A stretch of DNA of 15,985 bases from Candidatus Gastranaerophilales bacterium HUM_12 (GCA_002102825.1 DABJ01000020.1:51133-67117); one strand, 5' to 3'. Positions 7,159 to 14,494 are shown, counted from the stretch's first letter. A program made the numbers and translations. The notes: generated by a model from the letters alone, not told the origin.

Positions 7159-8100
7159 ATGACTAAAAATTTAACATTTGATAATGAAATGAAATCTTTA
7201 TCATTGGGCGTTTACAAAGATAACAAAAACTCAATACCTAAAGATTGGGTTCGATTTTCTGAAAGAGATAATGAATCGACAGGATTTCACGCCGAAACTT
7301 TTTATAAAAAAGGTACAGTTGTTATCTCTATGCGTGGAACCGACCCTTTTTCATATCAAGATATTATTTTAAATGATATGGCAATGAGTACAAATAATCT
7401 TCCTATTCAATATGTTGATGCAATAAATTATTATAACGAAATACAAAAAATGTTCCCGCGTTCTAAAATTGTATTTACGGGGCATTCATTAGGTGGTAGT
7501 TTGGCTCAGCTAATGGGAAACTTAACCGGTAATGAAACAGTTACTTTTAATGCTTATGGCGTTGGGAATTTATTAAATGGAAATATAAATTATGAAAATA
7601 GTAAAAACATTAGAAATTATGGAAATATAAATGACCTTGTTTTTATGATGAATTTTGATAATCAACTGGGGCACACACAGGTGATTAATTCTTCCTTTGA
7701 TGATGATTTTTATCTTACAAAAGGTTACAATGGTAGTTATCCTCAAGGTGGGCGTGACCTTGTTCATCATAAAATTGAACACATGGGAAATCTTGAAAAT
7801 AGTACATCGTATGTAAGTCCAGAGGAAATTGAATCTATGATTTTGTTTGGTGGAGTTAATTTAGACATCGATTTAAGAAATTTAGATACCGAGCGAATTA
7901 TTACTAATGAAGAAATTAAGGCGATGACACAAGAGGAATTTACTCAAAATGAAAAATTTATAATGCAACAAGTTGCAGAGGGCAAAGTTATGACCGAAAT
8001 GCAAGCAAAAGAACAATTGGAAGCAGGTAATTTAATTTGGGTAAACTCTTATACTCGTGCTGATGGAACAGAGGTTAAGGGTTATTATAGACGAAAATAA
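7159..8100 (+). CDS. class 3 lipase-like serine hydrolase
   Basis: An alpha/beta hydrolase predicted to act on lipids. The 313 residues include VVISMRGTDPFSYQDI at about 54-70 (oxyanion region), the nucleophile elbow FTGHSLGGSLA at 106-116 (S110), a likely catalytic Asp in GNINDLVFM (D159), and a His-rich segment HHKIEHM at 203-209 likely giving the third residue. There is no signal peptide or membrane segment. The C-terminus ends in the basic, aromatic tail NSYTRADGTEVKGYYRRK (296-313), set apart from the catalytic core by an acidic helical linker. AAAGGAG at 7142-7148 serves the ATG. It is divergent from paralog 1 and converges with paralog 2, with one base between their stops. It could be a housekeeping lipase or a delivered phospholipase effector. 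Confidence 0.85.
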   Translation: MTKNLTFDNEMKSLSLGVYKDNKNSIPKDWVRFSERDNESTGFHAETFYKKGTVVISMRGTDPFSYQDIILNDMAMSTNNLPIQYVDAINYYNEIQKMFPRSKIVFTGHSLGGSLAQLMGNLTGNETVTFNAYGVGNLLNGNINYENSKNIRNYGNINDLVFMMNFDNQLGHTQVINSSFDDDFYLTKGYNGSYPQGGRDLVHHKIEHMGNLENSTSYVSPEEIESMILFGGVNLDIDLRNLDTERIITNEEIKAMTQEEFTQNEKFIMQQVAEGKVMTEMQAKEQLEAGNLIWVNSYTRADGTEVKGYYRRK

Positions 8101-8101
8101 T

Positions 8102-8464
8102 TTATATTATTATAAGTAGTAAAAATATAAGAGGTATGAAAAATAATATAAATCCGGTGTTTTGTAATATTCTTACAGTTTTCGAATTTAAAAATTTTTT
8201 ACTTGATATTTTTTTATTAAAAATTCGCTCCCAAATAAAAATAGTAAAAACTAAATAGCATACAACAAATTCTATTTTTAATATTGCTACTAGAATTATG
8301 ACAAATGCAAAACCCATTCCATATTCAAGGTGTAATAATTCAAATAAATATAATTTTAAATATATAATGGTCAATAATCCGCCACAAGTTAACCCATTAA
8401 GAGCTAGAGCATTAAACCAGAATCTATTTCTAAATTTATCCAAAAATCCTAGTAAGTTTCGCAT
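8102..8464 (-). CDS. small polytopic membrane protein, paralog 2
   Basis: A 120-residue membrane protein with segments at about 17-38, 50-75 and 98-120. The N-terminus MRNLLGFLDKFRNRFWFNALAL is nearly identical to paralog 3. A shared core KIEFVVCYLVFTIFIWE is followed by the basic loop FNKKISSKKFLNSK. The first 65 bases or so of the coding region and the bases just upstream are identical to paralog 3. The gene has a strong promoter whose start point should be the ATG (leaderless). Function unknown; the pairing with the lipase suggests a linked role. Confidence 0.8.
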   Translation of the reverse strand: MRNLLGFLDKFRNRFWFNALALNGLTCGGLLTIIYLKLYLFELLHLEYGMGFAFVIILVAILKIEFVVCYLVFTIFIWERIFNKKISSKKFLNSKTVRILQNTGFILFFIPLIFLLLIII

Positions 8465-8478
8465 ACGTGAATACTATA
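8399..8478. repeat. 80-bp direct repeat, copy 1
   Basis: Identical over 80 bases to 8894-8973. It spans the start codon and first codons of paralog 2 and its -10 box. Similarity continues without gaps, at lower identity, through the -35 to 8501. Confidence 0.95.
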
Positions 8479-8499
8479 TAAAATTGACCATCTTGTCAA
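8471..8499 (-). promoter_or_regulatory. leaderless promoter of membrane protein paralog 2
   Basis: On the minus strand TTGACA (complement of 8494-8499) is followed after 17 bases by TAGTAT (complement of 8471-8476). Six bases then separate the -10 from the ATG at 8464, placing the transcription start on the start codon. No Shine-Dalgarno is present. Confidence 0.75.
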
Positions 8500-8501
8500 A
8501 T

Positions 8502-8607
8502 AAGAAAGGAGACCAAAATTTATGACTTAAATCCAAATAAAATAATAATTAAGTGCATCTCTTATGTTCATTCTGGCGGAAAAGGAGCTAAAGTGGCTTT
8601 ACAATAA
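8502..8607 (+). pseudogene. relic of a second lipase gene (internal deletion)
   Basis: Bases 8502-8531 match the lipase ribosome site and start region 7139-7168 at 27 of 30 positions, including AAAGGAG at 8505-8511, the 10-base spacing and ATG-ACT at 8522-8527; the third codon is now TAA. Near the other end, codons from 8557 to the TAA at 8605-8607 read ISYVHSGGKGAKVALQ, which aligns with the lipase C-terminus NSYTRADGTEVKG in the same frame (about two thirds of bases match over 36). The roughly 900 bases between are missing. The start match is solid; the C-terminal match is weaker. It lies between paralogs 2 and 3, as the intact lipase lies between 1 and 2. Confidence 0.6.
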
Positions 8608-8959
8608 AAGTAGCATAAATTATTGTAAATACTACTAATAACACAGGAATTAAAAATCCTATAATCCCAATATTTTGTAGAGTTTTTATAATTTTTGAAT
8701 CTAAGAATTTTTTGTTTGTAATTCTTTTATTGAAAATTTCTTCAAAAATAAAAAGAGTAAAAATTAAATAATACACAACAAACTCTATTTTAAATAATAC
8801 GATTAAGATTATTGCAAATGCCATTCCCATTCCAGATTCAAGGTTAAACATTAAATATATAATTCCCAATAGTCCACTGAAAATTATTCCATCAAGAGCT
8901 AGAGCATTAAACCAGAATCTATTTCTAAATTTATCCAAAAATCCTAGTAAGTTTCGCAT
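8588..8959 (-). CDS. small polytopic membrane protein, paralog 3
   Basis: A 123-residue membrane protein with segments at about 17-38, 46-73 and 94-117. Its N-terminus is almost identical to paralog 2 (MRNLLGFLDKFRNRFWFNALALD), with the shared core KIEFVVYYLIFTLFIFEEIFNK and loop TNKKFLDSK. The last nine residues (YATFIVKPL) extend past the paralog 2 end and overlap the putative lipase relic on the other strand. It has its own leaderless promoter. No lipase copy follows on its upstream side, where the four-gene minus-strand operon ends instead. Confidence 0.8.
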   Translation of the reverse strand: MRNLLGFLDKFRNRFWFNALALDGIIFSGLLGIIYLMFNLESGMGMAFAIILIVLFKIEFVVYYLIFTLFIFEEIFNKRITNKKFLDSKIIKTLQNIGIIGFLIPVLLVVFTIIYATFIVKPL

Positions 8960-8973
8960 ACGTGAATACTATA
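8894..8973. repeat. 80-bp direct repeat, copy 2
   Basis: Identical to 8399-8478, offset 495 bases. It covers the start of paralog 3 and its -10 box. The identity is much higher than over the rest of the two genes. Confidence 0.95.
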
Positions 8974-8994
8974 CAAAATTAGTGAGGTTGTCAA
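8966..8994 (-). promoter_or_regulatory. leaderless promoter of membrane protein paralog 3
   Basis: Minus-strand TTGACA (complement of 8989-8994), 17-base spacer, TAGTAT (complement of 8966-8971), then six bases to the ATG at 8959. The layout is the same as for paralog 2, although the spacer sequence differs in its upstream part. Confidence 0.75.
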
Positions 8995-9015
8995 ATTATG
9001 AATAAAACATGATAT

Positions 9016-9801
9016 CTATAAATATTTAAATATATTTATACCTTTTTTTAACCTATTTTTTGTTTGTTGTGCTGGCACAACTTGTTTATTTAGATTGAAA
9101 TAAAAATCACAATCGCTATTGAAATTTATTTCGTCAGGTAAAATAAATGATGATTTAATTGAACAATTTCTCTTTTTCAGAGAGCAGTTATCATCACCGT
9201 ACATTGAAAATTCAATATAATACACATCAATATTTTTTCCTGAGTGTTTTACTGAAAAATTAACTCTGGAATCATCTGTTGTTGCGTTTGAAAACTGTTT
9301 TGCAAATGATTGGGCTAGTTCCTTTTCAGTTGTAGAACTATTTAAGCTTACATTTTTAAAACTTTTATTTATTTTTGATGCTGCGACATAACATTGCGTA
9401 TTTTTTATAAATTCAGTCGGATTATCCGGTGATTTATTTACAAATAGTATTGCAGTTCCTAAAAGTATGATTGGGACCGTAATATTAATAGCTATCGCTA
9501 CAATAGCCCACTTCATTTGATTTTTTCGAAAATCTTTTGGTGTCATCCACCAATCGTTTTGATAAGCCCACATGTTGCCTTTAAATCCGCAATAAAATTG
9601 CAAAGCAGTATATAATAGCCAATTTATACCAAGCGGTAACTGGATTATTATAAGAGGAATTGCTAAAATGGTAATCCAAGCTCTATGCTTGATACCCCAA
9701 ATAAAAGTTAATAGAAATGCCCCCCAGTTGAAGTCTTTCAACTCTTTTGGCATATCTTTACCTTTATATCCTGTCAAAAATTCTTTTAAACTCTTATTCA
9801 T
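9016..9801 (-). CDS. DUF2628-like membrane protein with extracytoplasmic domain
   Basis: A 261-residue protein. The N-terminal part has the DUF2628-like signature FNWGAFLLTFIWGIKHR (24-40), hydrophobic segments at about 42-72, the motif CGFKGNMWAYQNDWW (71-85), and a third segment at about 98-121. Residues 122-261 form a hydrophilic domain, probably outside the membrane, with cysteines at 137, 206, 213 and 231 and a basic C-terminus. Function unknown. Start supported by AAAGGG (complement of 9808-9813), six bases before the ATG. It is last in the four-gene minus-strand operon, 19 bases after the pyruvyl transferase, which suggests an envelope role. Confidence 0.8.
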   Translation of the reverse strand: MNKSLKEFLTGYKGKDMPKELKDFNWGAFLLTFIWGIKHRAWITILAIPLIIIQLPLGINWLLYTALQFYCGFKGNMWAYQNDWWMTPKDFRKNQMKWAIVAIAINITVPIILLGTAILFVNKSPDNPTEFIKNTQCYVAASKINKSFKNVSLNSSTTEKELAQSFAKQFSNATTDDSRVNFSVKHSGKNIDVYYIEFSMYGDDNCSLKKRNCSIKSSFILPDEINFNSDCDFYFNLNKQVVPAQQTKNRLKKGINIFKYL

Positions 9802-9820
9802 TTAAAACCCTTTATTACGT

Positions 9821-10837
9821 TTAAGACTCAATTGCCTTTTCAAATCCGGACCAATCAAAGTTTTTAGACTTAACCTTTGCCATATAATCTTGTGGCACTT
9901 CGTTTTTCAATAATTCAAATTGATTTTTGAAGTCTTTTTTGAGATCTATCATTGGTAAGTTGAACTCTTTTGATATTTTCTCAACCTTGATGTCGTAGTT
10001 TATTGAAAGAATATTAACACCTGACAATAATCCGACAATAATTGCGTGAAAGCGCATGGCTATCAAGTATTTTGCTTGTGATAGTCTTTCTACGATTTCC
10101 TCATTTGTTAAGTCTGAATATAGCGAAACTTTGACATTGCTATTAAGTAATTGAATTGATTTTTCGAGTTTTTGGCAGATGTTTAAATCAATTGCATCTT
10201 GGAATGAGTAAATTTCAACCGGCTTATTCGGAAATTCTGAAACGATTTTCTGAGCAAGTCTGTCGATAAAATCTTCACTCATTGTTCGAAAATCTCTCAA
10301 TTGTACTGCAACAACATCTTTTTTCTCTGTTTCAGGTATTTCTGTTGAAAATATCGGGTCACAAAGTAAATCAGCATTGATTCCCCAGCTTTTCAAAAGC
10401 TCAGAACTCTTGTTGTCTCGGACGCTTACGTAGGTGCAATGTTTGAGAAGTGGTTTTGTCATAAGTTGACAGATTGGATTATTTATTGGTCCGATGCCTT
10501 GGGCAAAAATTATAACTTTTTTGTGCAAAACTAAGCCTAAAAAAATTATAAATAAATAATAAACAAGACTTTTAATACTTGTTACATCTTGCAAAAGGCT
10601 TCCACCACCGGAAATTAAGACATCAGACTTTGAAATTGCACCAATTATGTCTAAGATTTTGAATGTGTAAACACTTCGGATATGTTTGTATTGCTTCATT
10701 GTGTATTTGGGGTCTGAAGAAATGATTGTTAAACGGTGTTTGTCCTGTTTTAATTTTTTTACCAAAACGGATAAAATCGCTTCATCTCCAAAGTTTTTAA
10801 ACCCAAAATATCCGGATAAAACAAATCTTTTACTCAT
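9821..10837 (-). CDS. csaB: polysaccharide pyruvyl transferase, CsaB-like
   Basis: Transfers pyruvate from phosphoenolpyruvate to a sugar of a cell-wall polymer. In CsaB systems the pyruvylated polymer anchors S-layer-homology proteins. The 338 residues show the family landmarks: GYFGFKNFGDEAI at 9-21, VLISGGGSLLQD at 73-84, FAQGIGP at 111-117, VSVRDNKSSELL at 137-148, CDPIF at 159-163 and AMRFHAIIVGLLSGV at 260-274 (the RFHA motif). A hydrophobic stretch at 89-106 may touch the membrane. The start codon overlaps the kinase stop (TAATG), so translation is coupled. The substrate polymer cannot be read from the sequence. Confidence 0.85.
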   Translation of the reverse strand: MSKRFVLSGYFGFKNFGDEAILSVLVKKLKQDKHRLTIISSDPKYTMKQYKHIRSVYTFKILDIIGAISKSDVLISGGGSLLQDVTSIKSLVYYLFIIFLGLVLHKKVIIFAQGIGPINNPICQLMTKPLLKHCTYVSVRDNKSSELLKSWGINADLLCDPIFSTEIPETEKKDVVAVQLRDFRTMSEDFIDRLAQKIVSEFPNKPVEIYSFQDAIDLNICQKLEKSIQLLNSNVKVSLYSDLTNEEIVERLSQAKYLIAMRFHAIIVGLLSGVNILSINYDIKVEKISKEFNLPMIDLKKDFKNQFELLKNEVPQDYMAKVKSKNFDWSGFEKAIES

Positions 10838-11784
10838 TAAAAATCCTCTGTTCTAAAAATATTGTAAACTTCATCATAGTGCGGAACAGACTTAACTGCA
10901 CCAATACCTTGGGCCTGTAAACCTGCATCAATAGATGCAATTTTTGCCGCTTCTAATACCGTATAACCATTTGCAATTGAATGCAAAAACGCACCATTAA
11001 AAGCATCTCCAGAAGAGGTTGTATCTACAGTATTATCGGTGTAGAACGGTACAAATGTCGTGTTTCCGGAATTAGTTACGAAATAACCTTTGTCGTTACT
11101 AGATTTGATTACAACAGTTTGAACTCCTATGTCTGTTAGGTATTTGGTAATATTTTCTAGTGATTCAATTTCGAAGATGTTTTTTGTATCGTATTTTGAA
11201 CTCATAAACAAAATATCCGTTAATGGACAAATTTCATCAAAATACTCTTTTGCATCTTCCGGTTTTGAAATTAAAGAGGAATAATTTGGGTCATAAGCGG
11301 TTATCACATTGTTTTCTCTCGCGATTTCAAAAGCTCGTCTTACGGCTTCTCTTGAAGACATTGAAAGTGATTGCGTAATTCCTGATGTGTAAAGGATTTT
11401 AGCACTTTTGATATATTCTTCATCAATATCTTCAATTGACAGTTTTGCCGGTGCAATTTTTTTTCTGTAATACATGAATTCTTTGTTATGAGCTGATGTC
11501 CGCGATACCATGTACAATCCGTTTTTATCATCTACGACTTTTACATGCTTTGTATCTAATCCTTCTTTTTCCCAACTGGAAAGTAAATAATCCTTAAAAA
11601 CATCATTCCCAAGACATGAAACAAAACCAACTTTTGAATTCAACCTCTTTGCGGCAATTGCCACTACTAAAGAATCTCCTCCATAATATTTATGCAAGCA
11701 TTCCGCATCTTTAAATGTTTGATTTGTTGAAAATTCAACAAGGCTTTCGCCAATTGTAATTAAATCAAATTGAGTTTCTGTCAT
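10837..11784 (-). CDS. kdgK: PfkB-family sugar kinase, probably 2-keto-3-deoxygluconate kinase
   Basis: ATP-dependent kinase of the ribokinase/PfkB fold, 315 residues. The C-terminal signature is DTTSSGDAFNGAFL at 254-267 with catalytic base D260; the usual GAGD is SSGD here. The N-terminal sugar-binding loop is YYGGDSLVVAIAAKRL at 33-48, like KDG kinases, although the usual Asn after GGDxx is Val. TAYDPNYSSLI at 162-172 matches the family DxNxR region but with Ser for Arg. Context supports a KDG kinase: it lies three bases after an aldolase that would split the phosphorylated product into pyruvate and glyceraldehyde 3-phosphate. Other 2-keto-3-deoxy sugars or fructose are possible. Confidence 0.8.
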   Translation of the reverse strand: MTETQFDLITIGESLVEFSTNQTFKDAECLHKYYGGDSLVVAIAAKRLNSKVGFVSCLGNDVFKDYLLSSWEKEGLDTKHVKVVDDKNGLYMVSRTSAHNKEFMYYRKKIAPAKLSIEDIDEEYIKSAKILYTSGITQSLSMSSREAVRRAFEIARENNVITAYDPNYSSLISKPEDAKEYFDEICPLTDILFMSSKYDTKNIFEIESLENITKYLTDIGVQTVVIKSSNDKGYFVTNSGNTTFVPFYTDNTVDTTSSGDAFNGAFLHSIANGYTVLEAAKIASIDAGLQAQGIGAVKSVPHYDEVYNIFRTEDF

Positions 11785-11787
11785 TGT

Positions 11788-12393
11788 TTATTTCAATCTC
11801 TCCAATAATTGTTTAGTTCTTTTCGTAATTTCTTTATAATTATCTGCAACCGTCAAATGTCTTCCAACACCGACTGCAATTGCCCCTGCTTCAATATACG
11901 CAGGAACTTCGTCAAGTTTTACATTACCTTGCGGAATAACTTTTAAAAATGGCATTGGTCTTAATAAATTCTCAATATATTCAACCCCGCCCATTGCAGA
12001 AATCGGATAAATTTTTGCAACAGGGATTCTTGATTTCCAAGCATTGTAAGCTTCATTTGCGGTTGAAGTTCCTGCAATATATGGAACTCTTTTGTCTTTT
12101 GTCATTTTTAATAAACTTTTTTGAAATATTGGAGAAGAAATCAATTTTGCTCCGGAGTCAATTGCCGCATCAAATTGCATAGATGTAATAATTCCGCCTG
12201 CGCAAACAATTGCATCTTTGGAAACAGTTTTTATTGCGTTGAATACTTTGGGAGATTCAACATTTATTTCCATAATATCTAAACCACCCTCAAGCAATGC
12301 GTAAGCTTTGTTAACAACATCTTGCGGGTCTTTACTTCTGATAATCGGTAATACTTTGTTTTGTGAAAGTTTTTCGATAAAATTTATGTTCAT
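11788..12393 (-). CDS. eda: KHG/KDPG aldolase family protein
   Basis: Class I (Schiff-base) aldolase of about 200 residues that releases pyruvate from 2-keto-3-deoxy-6-phosphogluconate or related acids. VLPIIRSKD at 14-22 is typical, E42 in IMEINVESP matches the general base, P88 in SSPIF and the Schiff-base lysine K127 in AKIYPIS are in place. Several phosphate- and carboxylate-binding positions differ from the E. coli enzyme: E46 where Arg is usual, G67 in CAGGI where Thr is usual, N157 in PQGNV for TGG, and R178 in VGRHL for GGSWL. The fold is clear; the exact substrate is not. It is the first gene of the operon, with AAAGG before the ATG and an extended -10 upstream. Confidence 0.85.
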   Translation of the reverse strand: MNINFIEKLSQNKVLPIIRSKDPQDVVNKAYALLEGGLDIMEINVESPKVFNAIKTVSKDAIVCAGGIITSMQFDAAIDSGAKLISSPIFQKSLLKMTKDKRVPYIAGTSTANEAYNAWKSRIPVAKIYPISAMGGVEYIENLLRPMPFLKVIPQGNVKLDEVPAYIEAGAIAVGVGRHLTVADNYKEITKRTKQLLERLK

Positions 12394-12416
12394 AATCTAG
12401 CCTTTATTTTGAATTT

Positions 12417-12425
12417 ATTATATCA
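12417..12425 (-). promoter_or_regulatory. extended -10 promoter for the aldolase operon
   Basis: Minus-strand TGATATAAT (complement of 12417-12425) fits the TGnTATAAT extended -10. No clear -35 is seen, as usual for this class. It sits in the 62-base divergent gap shared with the cyclase gene, so the two may be regulated together. Confidence 0.6.
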
Positions 12426-12455
12426 TAAAATAAAAATTAGACTTGGGAGAGTATT

Positions 12456-14447
12456 ATGAAGAAATTGAAAAACAAGTGGTTTTATTTTAGTTCTTGCTTG
12501 TTATATATAGCATTAATTTTTGTATTTTTTATTTTAACGATAATGTTTTTGGAGCAATATGTAGTAAGCTTTTTGATTTCAAATTTTGCAGCTAATAAAA
12601 ACGGTTCACAGGATATTATTGAAATTGTTCTTGATGATAAGTCTGTTCAAGAGTACAAATGGCCTTGGACAAAGGACATGTATGCTCATCTTTTGGATTA
12701 TTTTCATACTTATGCAAAACCAAAAGTTATCGGATTTGATATGAATCCGACCTCTTTTGATGAAAATAATGAACTTGATAGACAATTTGCAAAACAGATT
12801 TCAAAAATGCCGAACTTAGTTTCCGGATTTGTTCCTGAAATTGGTGATGTTCAAGGTGAAACAAACTTTTTAGAAGCTTTTTCTAAGAAATATTCTGTCG
12901 ATACCGATGAACAGTTTAGTTCATTTCCAACGGCTTATAAAGGAGTTGTTGAACCACCGAAAATGCTTGTAGATTCCGTAAAAAATTACGGCTCTATTAA
13001 AATTGAAAAATCTTCCGGTTCCGGTTCCATTTTTTCGGCTATAAATCTTTTAAGAATAGGGGATTCATTCTATCCGTCATTGCCATTTAAAATGTATTTA
13101 TTTACTCACAATACAAACTATATAACGATGGACGATTTTACTATTACCGTTCCCGAAACGGGCTTAAAACTTCCTTATCGCACGTCTATGGACGGTTTAG
13201 CTCAATCTTATATTCGTTATTATAAAAGAATTGTATATCCAAATGGAGTTGAATCTGATTATTCGCACCCAAATATCTCTGCTGCCGTAATTTTAGATAC
13301 TTATAAGGCTTTACAATCAGGTATAACTCCGCAAAACCACCCTGAGCTATACGATATTAATAATGGTGGAAAATATCTGAATCCGGAATTATTCAGAGAT
13401 AAAGTTATTTTGATTGGTGCGAATATTTCCGGTCCGTCAGCCGATGTTTTGCCAACGCCAATGTCTATGCGTCACCCGGGGGTTGATATTCAAGCTTCTG
13501 TTTATGATAACTTGGCGAATAATTATTTTCTAACTTTTGCAGGGTTGTTACCAAATTTTTTGGCATTTTTTATTTTGTCATTACTAACTTTCATTTTCTT
13601 GTTGAGAATGAAGTTTATCAAAGGGTTGCTTTCAATTGTTGCGATTGATGTAGTTTATTTAATAATAGTATTTGCTTTTGCTTCACATGGTTACATAATG
13701 GGACTTTCAGTGCCTTTGGTGTTGCAATTTGTGACTGCGGTATTTGGATATTCGTTTAAATTTATTTCTGAAAATAGGAATAAAGAAAAGATTAAACAAG
13801 CAATGGGCAAATACTTGTCCCAAGATATTATGAAAAATGTTGTAAGTAACATTGATGACTTGAAATTAGGCGGAAAGCGTGCCATCGTTACGGTTTTGTT
13901 CTCTGATATTCGTGGGTTTACAAGCTTGAGTGAAAAGATGTCAGCAGAAGAAGTTTCAATGATTTTGAACGAGTATTTTGCAGAAATGGAACCAATTATT
14001 ACTAAATATAACGGTGTAATTAATAAGTTCATTGGAGATGCTGTAATGGCGCTTTTTGGCGAGCCTATTCAAGATATTAACCATGCTCAAAATGCGGTTA
14101 AATGTGCTTATGAAATGCTTAAAAAGGTAGAGTATTTGCGTGAAAAATGGTTGTACGAGGGAAAACCTAAAATTGAAATTGGTATTGGTATAAATACCGG
14201 TGAAGTTTTTATCGGAAATATCGGAACAGAAACAAGAATGGAATATACTGTAATTGGTGATACAGTAAACCTTGCATCACGTATTGAAAGTTATAATAAA
14301 GTTTATAAAACTAATTTGCTTGTAAGCAGTTCGACTTATGCAAGTATTGCTGATATTGCTGATGTAATCAAAATTTCTGAAGTGCAAATCCGCGGTAAAG
14401 CTAAAAAGATGAATATCTATGAGGTTTTGCGAATTGATAAGAAGTAG
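12456..14447 (+). CDS. CHASE2-domain adenylate cyclase
   Basis: Membrane sensor that makes cAMP, 663 residues. One membrane segment (about 10-42) is followed by an extracytoplasmic CHASE2 domain (about 50-345) with ANKNGSQDIIEIVLDDKSVQ, WPWTKDMYAHLL, the KVIGFDMN strand, FRDKVILIGANISGPSADVLPTP-like end and HPGVDIQASVYDNL. Three membrane segments (about 362-383, 388-409, 413-433) lead to a class III cyclase domain (about 473-655). Metal aspartates are D484 (FSDIRGFT) and D528 (KFIGDAVMALFG). K524 and T598 (EYTVIGD) select adenine, and N605 and R609 (NLASR) are the catalytic pair. All key residues are present. GGGAGAG at 12445-12451 serves the start. It is divergent from the aldolase operon. 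Confidence 0.93.
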   Translation: MKKLKNKWFYFSSCLLYIALIFVFFILTIMFLEQYVVSFLISNFAANKNGSQDIIEIVLDDKSVQEYKWPWTKDMYAHLLDYFHTYAKPKVIGFDMNPTSFDENNELDRQFAKQISKMPNLVSGFVPEIGDVQGETNFLEAFSKKYSVDTDEQFSSFPTAYKGVVEPPKMLVDSVKNYGSIKIEKSSGSGSIFSAINLLRIGDSFYPSLPFKMYLFTHNTNYITMDDFTITVPETGLKLPYRTSMDGLAQSYIRYYKRIVYPNGVESDYSHPNISAAVILDTYKALQSGITPQNHPELYDINNGGKYLNPELFRDKVILIGANISGPSADVLPTPMSMRHPGVDIQASVYDNLANNYFLTFAGLLPNFLAFFILSLLTFIFLLRMKFIKGLLSIVAIDVVYLIIVFAFASHGYIMGLSVPLVLQFVTAVFGYSFKFISENRNKEKIKQAMGKYLSQDIMKNVVSNIDDLKLGGKRAIVTVLFSDIRGFTSLSEKMSAEEVSMILNEYFAEMEPIITKYNGVINKFIGDAVMALFGEPIQDINHAQNAVKCAYEMLKKVEYLREKWLYEGKPKIEIGIGINTGEVFIGNIGTETRMEYTVIGDTVNLASRIESYNKVYKTNLLVSSSTYASIADIADVIKISEVQIRGKAKKMNIYEVLRIDKK

Positions 14448-14457
14448 AAAATAAATA

Positions 14458-14486
14458 TTGCAAAGCTTTAAAAAATCTTGTATAAT
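14458..14486 (+). promoter_or_regulatory. promoter of the prepilin-like gene
   Basis: TTGCAA (14458-14463) and TATAAT (14481-14486) are exactly 17 bases apart. Expected start near 14493 leaves a 5' UTR of about 137 bases that contains a long hairpin. Confidence 0.8.
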
Positions 14487-14494
14487 AAGAATAC

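Noticed and set aside
9017..9049. TATAAATAT/ATATTTATA hairpin followed by seven T on the plus strand
   Set aside because: It lies inside the last codons of a minus-strand gene, is all A-T, and no plus-strand gene ends there; it is not a terminator for the minus-strand operon.
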